64,000 nucleotides of DNA from Balneola vulgaris DSM 17893 (lineage in GTDB: Bacteria > Bacteroidota > Rhodothermia > Balneolales > Balneolaceae), in assembly GCF_000375465.1 (NCBI RefSeq), contig NZ_AQXH01000001.1, positions 1,570,768 to 1,634,767 on the forward strand, read 5' to 3'. Under the pieces are notes generated by a model. The model made no database searches. It saw only the letters and a list, made by a program, of their open reading frames with translations, and was not told the origin of the DNA. Within the stretch, counting starts at the first letter, position 1; every line of letters begins with the position of its first letter. Below, piece by piece: positions 58,418 to 64,000 of the stretch. The translations under genes and the position numbers were made by a program.

Positions 58418-58879
58418 TTATTTAATCCGTTCTAGTTGACTAGCAAATAATGCATATCCACCATCCCAAGCCATTTGCTCCTCATTTACAACTATTTCAA
58501 CTGGCATCCCTACCCTGTGATCAAATTCAGCACGAACGGAATTACCTCGTTCTTTCGCTTCAACGATTTCTTCAAATAATTCATCTATCGTAGGGTATCT
58601 CGAGGCAATTTCTGCTTCCAAACCATCATTCGGATTAATATCTACCAACTTTTCGTTGGTGCCAGGTTTATATACGGCCACTACTTTATTATTCTCAACA
58701 TAAATTTCAGCTCCTGTATTATTACAGAAACAATAAGTGTTTAAGATATAAGAATACGAATCAGCCCCAAAGGCTTCCCATTGGGCCTTTGCTTCATCAA
58801 ATGATAACGATTTGTTGCCGTCTACGGTGTTACAGCTTAGTAAAACAATCCCTAATAGATAAATGTATTTAAACTTCAT
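58418..58879 (-). CDS. DUF6174 lipoprotein, copy B
   Basis: 153 residues with lipobox VLLSC (cysteine 16). The DUF6174 pattern is clear: SFDEAKAQWEAFGADSYSYILNTYCFC, IYVENNKVVAVYKPGT, YPTIDELFEEIVEAKERGNSVRAEFDHRVGMPVEIVV. This family is a small secreted domain of unknown role that keeps a CxC pair (CFC). It is the second of two tandem relatives; the other is 22 bases upstream and shares the MKFKY start and nearly every motif. Confidence 0.82.
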   Translation of the reverse strand: MKFKYIYLLGIVLLSCNTVDGNKSLSFDEAKAQWEAFGADSYSYILNTYCFCNNTGAEIYVENNKVVAVYKPGTNEKLVDINPNDGLEAEIASRYPTIDELFEEIVEAKERGNSVRAEFDHRVGMPVEIVVNEEQMAWDGGYALFASQLERIK

Positions 58880-58901
58880 TGTTGTAGTGCTCTATATGTT
58901 G

Positions 58902-59375
58902 CTAATTGATTTCTACAAAATTACTTACCCTAATTATAACCCCAGCATCCATAGCTAATTTATCTTCATCAATAGCGATTTCGATTGGCATACCAGTACT
59001 AGGGTTAAACTCGGCGCGAACATCGTTTTTACGATTAAGAGCTAACTCTATTTCTTTGAACAGAGAATCGATGGTAGGGTAAGAATAGTATTCTAGATCA
59101 AGAGCATAAACGGGTTCGCCTTCAGGGCCATCTACCATTTTTCTTTCGGAAGTATTTGGCTCATAGATTGCCACGATGCTGCCATTTTCCACTACTAATT
59201 CTGCCGGCCATAAGTTGGCGCAAAAACAGGATACATTCAGTACATAGGAATAAGAATTTAAGCCCGAAGCTTCCCACTTTTCTTTGGCTTCCAAATATTT
59301 TAACGGCTCGTCGGCTTCAAAAATGGAGCAACTAAGAGTCACGCAAAGTGCTATAAAAGCATATTTAAACTTCAT
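58902..59375 (-). CDS. DUF6174 lipoprotein, copy A
   Basis: 157 residues from the ATG at 59373-59375 (a TTG three codons earlier is possible, but both copies begin MKFKY from the ATG). Lipobox TLSC (cysteine 16). Motifs match copy B: YLEAKEKWEASGLNSYSYVLNVSCFC, LVVENGSIVAIYEPNT, YPTIDSLFKEIELALNRKNDVRAEFNPSTGMPIEI. The two copies have diverged in the loop before YPTID, so the duplication is old. Function unknown. Confidence 0.82.
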   Translation of the reverse strand: MKFKYAFIALCVTLSCSIFEADEPLKYLEAKEKWEASGLNSYSYVLNVSCFCANLWPAELVVENGSIVAIYEPNTSERKMVDGPEGEPVYALDLEYYSYPTIDSLFKEIELALNRKNDVRAEFNPSTGMPIEIAIDEDKLAMDAGVIIRVSNFVEIN

Positions 59376-59445
59376 AAACCTCAAATTTTTGTTTAAATAA
59401 AGCTTTTATTTTAAAGCACTTCAACTCGCATGAAGATGTTAGACA

Positions 59446-60126
59446 TCACTTCGCCAATGTCAGATCCGAGATATGTAGATTCACACTGTGGTTCACTCTT
59501 AGGCCAAAGATTCCATCGGGTTGTACTTTACTTCTTGGCATGGTTGTTAGCGCCGTTCCGTTTAACATGAAGGTTACTTCGTCTTCTTTCACCTCAATCA
59601 CGAAATCATTTTGTGCCGTTGACTCTGTTTCTTCTGTGAACATCGTCATAGCATCCGTTTTGGTCCAACCTTGTAGCAGTTTTGTTTCGCTGCCCACTCG
59701 TTCTTTAATGAGGTACTCGCCCGTATTTCGTAGTAAGAAATAAATGTATCGTTGGTTATCCCCATCTAAATCACTTCCACCAATAAATACACCAAATCCT
59801 TCTCTATTTCTACCTTTGGTATCAAAGAGGTATGTAGTGGCTTGTAGTGTGAAATCGCCTTCCACTGTACTTGCAGGATGGTAGAAGATACCAGCTGGGC
59901 CTGTAGTTAGGTGCCAACCGGGTGTCATGTTTACAAAAAAGATATCCGCTGATTCTGCATCATCACCAATCACCACTTCTGAGTTGGGGCGATCTAAACG
60001 AACTTTCCATCCTTCGGGCACTTTTAGGTTTTCACCCTGTGGTACTTGTGGGTCTGGCATGCCTTGAGCGGCTAGGCTTCCAGTAGTAATCAAAAATAAG
60101 CTTAAAAATAGGAGTAGGTGTTTCAT
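59446..60126 (-). CDS. Secreted single-domain lectin-fold protein (DUF1080/concanavalin-like)
   Basis: 226 residues from ATG 60126, which gives a clean signal peptide (to about LAAQG at residue 21); ATG 60138 adds four residues. The mature part is a beta-sandwich with segments common to DUF1080/laminin-G-like domains: FFVNMTPGWHLTTGPAGIFYHP, GDFTLQATTYLF, GFGVFIGG, YIYFLLRNTGEYLIKERVG, DGIFGLRVNHSVNLHISDLTL. No catalytic residue is obvious; carbohydrate binding is possible. A TACATTTG box upstream supports the shorter start. Confidence 0.75.
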   Translation of the reverse strand: MKHLLLFLSLFLITTGSLAAQGMPDPQVPQGENLKVPEGWKVRLDRPNSEVVIGDDAESADIFFVNMTPGWHLTTGPAGIFYHPASTVEGDFTLQATTYLFDTKGRNREGFGVFIGGSDLDGDNQRYIYFLLRNTGEYLIKERVGSETKLLQGWTKTDAMTMFTEETESTAQNDFVIEVKEDEVTFMLNGTALTTMPRSKVQPDGIFGLRVNHSVNLHISDLTLAK

Positions 60127-60156
60127 GGTATCAAACATTTGAGTTCAGGACTACTT

Positions 60157-60164
60157 CAAATGTA
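60157..60164 (-). promoter_or_regulatory. Candidate -7 box of the lectin-fold gene
   Basis: The minus strand reads TACATTTG, matching TAnnTTTG, about 30 bases before ATG 60126. TTTG (complement of 60179-60182) lies 14 bases further upstream, a shorter spacer than the usual -33 box. Confidence 0.35.
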
Positions 60165-60199
60165 TTAAAGACACACCACAAATTCTGATTTAATCGAGA

Positions 60200-60964
60200 T
60201 TACAGCCAGTCTACGATATCGTCTTTGCCTTCTACTTTCACATACTCGTTGAATATCTCATGCAAGGTAGAGTTCTCTTTGAGACTTTTTCTACTCACGG
60301 CATCTAAGTAAGCAATAATTCTTCCATGATGTAGAATGGCGATATCATCACATAAATTCTCTACCACTTCTAGAATATGACTGGTGATGATCATAGTAAC
60401 CCCTTTCGCTTTTAGCTTGCGAATAATGGTCTTCATTCGGTCAATAGAAATTACATCAACCGCCTCAAAGGGCTCATCTAACATCAACACTTCAGGCTGT
60501 GTAAGAACAGCCGTTACGAATGCTAGTTTTTTTCTTGAACCGGATGAAAGCTTATGGATTTTGATTTTGGCGTAATCCTTAATCTCGAAGAAGTCCATTA
60601 ATGAGTAGGCTTTTTCGATTAAGCCCTCTTTGTCTACTTCATAGATGTCACAAACGTATTCAATGAATTCTATACTCGTAAACTGCTCAAATAGTAATGG
60701 CGGCTGAAGTACCGAAGCTATGTTATTTTTTATCTCTGCTTCGTTCTCATCTGTGAACTGCTTGTTGTTGAAGTAAATGTATCCTTCATCAAATGAAAGC
60801 AACCCCGTTAGTACTCCAATTAGTGTGCTTTTGCCTGCACCATTCGGACCGATTAAACCAAATACGGATCCTTTTGGAATACTAAGGTCTAGCTCTTTAA
60901 GTACGATGTTGTCATCGTAACTTTTAATTAGACCTTTTATTGAAATTGCTTCCTGTTCACTCAT
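60200..60964 (-). CDS. ABC transporter ATP-binding protein
   Basis: 254 residues with all ABC motifs: Walker A GPNGAGKS at 39-46, a Q-loop in SVLQPPLLFEQF near 84-95, the signature LSSGSRKK near 139-146, Walker B EVLMLDEPFEAVD near 158-170 and the H-loop SHILE near 195. The form is of the CcmA/ABC-2 type. The permease is probably the protein at 61850-63397, two genes upstream. Its start overlaps the lgt stop by four bases, so all three are co-transcribed. Confidence 0.9.
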   Translation of the reverse strand: MSEQEAISIKGLIKSYDDNIVLKELDLSIPKGSVFGLIGPNGAGKSTLIGVLTGLLSFDEGYIYFNNKQFTDENEAEIKNNIASVLQPPLLFEQFTSIEFIEYVCDIYEVDKEGLIEKAYSLMDFFEIKDYAKIKIHKLSSGSRKKLAFVTAVLTQPEVLMLDEPFEAVDVISIDRMKTIIRKLKAKGVTMIITSHILEVVENLCDDIAILHHGRIIAYLDAVSRKSLKENSTLHEIFNEYVKVEGKDDIVDWL

Positions 60965-61830
60965 GATGAGCCTTTCTTTTTATTTAAGTAGTACTTGGTT
61001 GCATACCCGATAGTAAACAAGCCATATAACAATAGCACAATTTGGAGATTCGTCATGTTAAACATGGTTGTGCCTTCCTTGTCTGCTCTGATAAATTCAA
61101 GAGCCCAGCGCAATAGTGCATATCCGCCTGTATGTATAAAGAAAATAAGTGGCGACTTCTTATCATTTGGCCAGATTTTCTTGAACACCCATAACACCAA
61201 CAGAATGAGTACTACGTCACCAAACATCTCATAAAGCTGAGTTGGATGTAGAGCCGCGCTCATGGTTGAACTTTGGTCTACTAAACCTGCTTCATACGAC
61301 GACTGCCAAGCAGGGCTAGATAATCTGTATTCTGTTTCAAATGCAGGTACCGTTGTTGCATAACGTGGAAACTCCACTCCTAAAAACGACGAAGTGTGTG
61401 TTCCATACGCATCCCCATTTAAGAAACAACCTACACGCCCTACTGCTTGGCCTAGTAACACCCCTGGCGATAATAATGAGAAGTACTCCCAGTAATTCAT
61501 GTTATTACGCTTTACGTAAAAGTAGCCCCCAAGCATACCACCAACCAGACCCCCTGTAATGGAATTGCCTGCACCTGTTGGACTGAAAAGGATGGCTGGA
61601 TTTTCGAAAAACACATCCGATTGCCAGAATACATAATGCGATACACGAGCTCCAATCAAGGCACCTACAATCGACCAAACAACGAGGCCTTCGAATTTCT
61701 CTGTTTTACCACCATAAGTTTTTACTCGTTTGTGAGACCACCAAACTCCAAGTAATATTGAAATGAGGAAGTAGATCCCTTCGTAGAAATATATTTGAGT
61801 AAAACCCAGATCTAAATGAATCGGAAGCAT
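60961..61830 (-). CDS. lgt: Prolipoprotein diacylglyceryl transferase (Lgt)
   Basis: Transfers diacylglycerol from phosphatidylglycerol to the lipobox cysteine, the first step of lipoprotein maturation. The 289-residue protein has about seven membrane helices and the Lgt signature GRVGCFLNGD at 131-140 (with the Arg and Asn expected for catalysis), GGLVGGMLGG near 93-102, and HPTQLYE near 208-214. Many lipoproteins in this window (DUF4270, S41, SusD, M19 and others) would depend on it. It is embedded between an ABC permease gene (19 bases upstream) and its likely ATPase gene (4-base overlap). Confidence 0.93.
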   Translation of the reverse strand: MLPIHLDLGFTQIYFYEGIYFLISILLGVWWSHKRVKTYGGKTEKFEGLVVWSIVGALIGARVSHYVFWQSDVFFENPAILFSPTGAGNSITGGLVGGMLGGYFYVKRNNMNYWEYFSLLSPGVLLGQAVGRVGCFLNGDAYGTHTSSFLGVEFPRYATTVPAFETEYRLSSPAWQSSYEAGLVDQSSTMSAALHPTQLYEMFGDVVLILLVLWVFKKIWPNDKKSPLIFFIHTGGYALLRWALEFIRADKEGTTMFNMTNLQIVLLLYGLFTIGYATKYYLNKKKGSS

Positions 61831-61849
61831 GAAAAAAATTAATTATTAA

Positions 61850-63397
61850 TTACTCGGTCCAAAGTCGAACCAAAATCTGTTTTTTGAATAGGTTTACAAG
61901 AAAGCCCACGTGGCGCCAGATGTACACACCGATCACCACAATTACCACACTCATGATGGTAATTCTATACCATTCCAAACCGTTTAAGGGTACAAAGATA
62001 AAGTACCCCATGGTGAAAATGGCAAAAGAAATCACAAAAGTTACTTTCTGCGGAATAATAGGGTGCTTATAGCTGAACGAAGAATAGGTTGCTTTCTGAT
62101 ATTGATAATAGGAACTCCATATAAAGAGCACCATAAAGCATAAAAAGAAGAAAGTATTGGCCACAAACAGTTTAAACACTCCTACTATTTGTGGAATCAC
62201 AAGTAGTTCGAAAATGGTAATTGCATAAAATACCAACAGGGGCAAAATGATGACCCCTAAAAACCGCTCTTTCAATTGCTGTTCCAGTTTTATTGGAAAC
62301 TGAAGATGGAGTAATAGCTCCCGATTTTCATATCCGTACATATTGGCCATTCCCATGGCTAAAAGTGCAACAGGAATTCCCGCCAAGATGGTTGGAATAA
62401 GAATGGTTTGTGCCGCTTCATATTTCACTTGAAGTAAGAGAGGTACGTATACAATCGGAATTACCGTAAGTGTAAGTAGCTGCAGCTTATTGTATGGGTG
62501 AATCATCACATAGTAATAATACTTTCCTGCATTCTTGCCCATAACTCTTCGTAAGAAACTCCACAGCTTACTTGTGCGCTGCTCCGACTTTCTGATTGTC
62601 GGGTTCACAAGACCTTGTCGCGTTTTGTGATAGTGATCAACTAGAATAAGCCCAATTAATATGCACAGGAATAAAAAGATGGTAAGTGCACGCATCCATC
62701 CCAATTCCATGTTTACCGATTGAATAAGCATACCCCCTGGCAACCAAGATAGAAATGCATTGAGGGTTTCCACTCTTGGGATAATCTCTTTAAAAATCTG
62801 AGTAGAGTTGTCTGCAAATAACGACACCGCTTGAAACAAGCCGAATATGAAGAATAGAAATCCTACCACTACGGCTATAAAGCGCCGCTCCACAACTTTA
62901 ATGAACCGATGTTTGATGGAGTAAATCAAAACATAGTTAAATACAATACCAGCCAAGCCCAACAGTACTTGGTAAAAATGGGTTACTTGAATCATCAAAA
63001 AGACAATCCAGGTAAAATTATAGATGATGTTTACAGGATGACAGAAACCGATCACCATTAAATAGCGAGATAGCCTTCGAACTGGGAACCCAAAACCTAA
63101 GAGCTTCCTGTTCTCCATGATATTTAACAATCGAAGATTGGTAAAAGAGAAGTGCATCACCCAATAGGAGTTGGCAAATACTAACAATAAGAAGGTATAT
63201 ATCTCGGGAGTAAGCCAAGGTATCTGCATCCGCATCCACGGATCGGTATCCAATAAAATAACGACAATAGCGGTCCCTACTAAGTTCACCGTCATAATGC
63301 CCAAGAACATGATGTAACCGATGAAAAGCAGTAATTGAAATTTATTCAGATTGGAGACAAAGATTTTCCAATTGAGGGATAGTAGCCTTATAAACAT
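61850..63397 (-). CDS. Multi-pass membrane protein, probable ABC permease
   Basis: 515 residues with about 12 hydrophobic segments over its length and no large soluble domain. I recognise no exact family. The ABC ATPase encoded in the same operon makes an ABC-2-like exporter permease the best guess: two six-helix halves split by a basic loop near 245-290 (LGL-x-NPTIRKSEQRTSKLW and on). Substrate unknown. It starts 36 bases after the partial outer-membrane protein gene. Confidence 0.65.
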   Translation of the reverse strand: MFIRLLSLNWKIFVSNLNKFQLLLFIGYIMFLGIMTVNLVGTAIVVILLDTDPWMRMQIPWLTPEIYTFLLLVFANSYWVMHFSFTNLRLLNIMENRKLLGFGFPVRRLSRYLMVIGFCHPVNIIYNFTWIVFLMIQVTHFYQVLLGLAGIVFNYVLIYSIKHRFIKVVERRFIAVVVGFLFFIFGLFQAVSLFADNSTQIFKEIIPRVETLNAFLSWLPGGMLIQSVNMELGWMRALTIFLFLCILIGLILVDHYHKTRQGLVNPTIRKSEQRTSKLWSFLRRVMGKNAGKYYYYVMIHPYNKLQLLTLTVIPIVYVPLLLQVKYEAAQTILIPTILAGIPVALLAMGMANMYGYENRELLLHLQFPIKLEQQLKERFLGVIILPLLVFYAITIFELLVIPQIVGVFKLFVANTFFFLCFMVLFIWSSYYQYQKATYSSFSYKHPIIPQKVTFVISFAIFTMGYFIFVPLNGLEWYRITIMSVVIVVIGVYIWRHVGFLVNLFKKQILVRLWTE

Positions 63398-63433
63398 TTA
63401 TGATATTGGATTTCTTTGTGTTCGAACCATAAG

Positions 63434-64000
63434 CTAAAAGTAGAAATTGAAACCTATCAGAACACTATAATATTGTTCTCTCATGTTCTCAACTAATTTT
63501 AACAGATAAGTATCATTATTCAGAGGCAGCTCTTCAACCTCCGAATTAAAAGTTTTTGTAAACAAAGATGAGTATCGCCCCTCAATTGTTACAATAACGG
63601 GCTTGGTCTTAATTTCTACCCCACCGGCCATTACGTACCCAAATTTGACCTTTTCATTATATTTTGAAGTACTTCCACCGAAGCGAGCATCACCTAACAG
63701 GGGGGCTGATCCCGTTGTGTTACTTTTAATCAACACATCGGATGAGAGCGAAAAGTCGACCTGAGGCCCAATCATAAAATTTGGATTCAGCGTTTTTCCT
63801 GAGAACAGATCTATGCGCGGAAGCACAGACCAACCAACGTTTCGAATGGAATAAATGACATCCGTTGCTGTAGTAATACGGTTATCAACCTCCCTTAAAT
63901 CAAAGGCTGTCCTTAGTTCTTTGTAGTCCAGCTCTGTTTGAATAGATAAAGCCGATTCTGCCACACGTTTATTGTAGAAAAACCCTGTTTGATAACTCAC
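63434..64000 (-). CDS. Outer-membrane beta-barrel protein, C-terminal part (cut by window edge)
   Basis: The last 188 residues of a protein whose start lies beyond 64000. It shows alternating strands with Tyr/Phe/Ser pattern and ends in VLIGFNFYF with a C-terminal aromatic residue, the usual outer-membrane assembly signal. Phrases such as FMIGPQVDFSLSSDVLIKS and GYVMAGGVEIKTKPVIVTIEGRYSSLFTKTF suit an OmpA/PorT-like eight-strand barrel. Family not determined. Confidence 0.7.
   Translation of the reverse strand: MSYQTGFFYNKRVAESALSIQTELDYKELRTAFDLREVDNRITTATDVIYSIRNVGWSVLPRIDLFSGKTLNPNFMIGPQVDFSLSSDVLIKSNTTGSAPLLGDARFGGSTSKYNEKVKFGYVMAGGVEIKTKPVIVTIEGRYSSLFTKTFNSEVEELPLNNDTYLLKLVENMREQYYSVLIGFNFYF

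Noticed and set aside
1..64000. Mobile elements, prophage, toxin-antitoxin, restriction or CRISPR defence genes, tRNA or rRNA genes
   Set aside because: I looked for transposase, integrase, phage structural, methylase, Cas and RNA gene patterns on both strands and found none that I can support.

Overview
The window is a dense bacterial chromosome segment, moderately AT-rich. It carries about 59 protein genes, mostly in compact single-strand runs. I see no tRNA or rRNA gene, no insertion sequence, no prophage and no CRISPR array. The gene content points to the Bacteroidota/Balneolota side of the tree, and my best guess is a marine Balneola-like organism. The reasons are a SusC/SusD pair, a DUF4270 lipoprotein beside a GT5-only glycogen synthase-like protein, an HU-SPOR fusion protein, ExbB/ExbD/TonB, many secreted lipoproteins, compatible-solute type Na+ symporters, sulfolactate genes (comA, comB), and a few TAnnTTTG promoter-like boxes. 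The genus is an inference, not something the sequence proves.

Layout. 1-7101 (minus strand): rho, then a five-gene run comA > glgA-like > DUF4270 > outer-membrane protein > TPR protein, closed by a strong terminator. 7306-15187: a lolC/E-type permease, a membrane-embedded MurF-like ligase, an NDP-sugar pyrophosphorylase-like protein, small envelope genes, a CCA-adding enzyme and ispE. 15247-17728: an ECF sigma factor, a putative anti-sigma factor and a CpxP-like protein, then an MscS channel. 17810-21016: a very large secreted BNR/VPS10-type beta-propeller protein. 21254-28303 (minus): a seven-gene envelope operon of outer-membrane barrel > short HU > HU-acidic-TM-SPOR > ExbB > ExbD > TonB > S41 peptidase. 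28387-34379 (minus): gcvT > comB > ftsK > lolA-like > flippase-like, with overlapping genes. 34568-36383: Mrp-type ATPase and a TRIC channel. 36459-44214 (minus): susD, susC, a sodium/solute symporter and glutamate dehydrogenase. 44289-45823: three membrane proteins of unknown role. 45903-50943 (plus): M19 dipeptidase, dinB, and a second ECF sigma/anti-sigma cassette ending in a secreted protein built from two tandem copies of one domain. 50994-64000: aat, a zinc metalloprotease, an AGCS symporter, a lipid kinase, MarC, a GAF protein, a TerB-like protein, two tandem DUF6174 lipoproteins, and an ABC permease / lgt / ABC ATPase run behind a partial outer-membrane protein.

Common theme. Most of the window serves the cell envelope: lipoprotein maturation and sorting (lgt, lolE-like, lolA-like), outer-membrane import (susCD, TonB/ExbBD), division and chromosome segregation (ftsK, HU-SPOR), peptidoglycan-type ligation (MurF-like) and envelope stress control (two ECF modules). 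The most interesting parts are the HU-SPOR/ExbBD-TonB operon, the sigma/anti-sigma cassette with the duplicated-domain secreted protein, the membrane MurF-like ligase, the split sulfolactate pathway and several structured intergenic elements. All family names are from reading translated sequence by eye; no database search was run.
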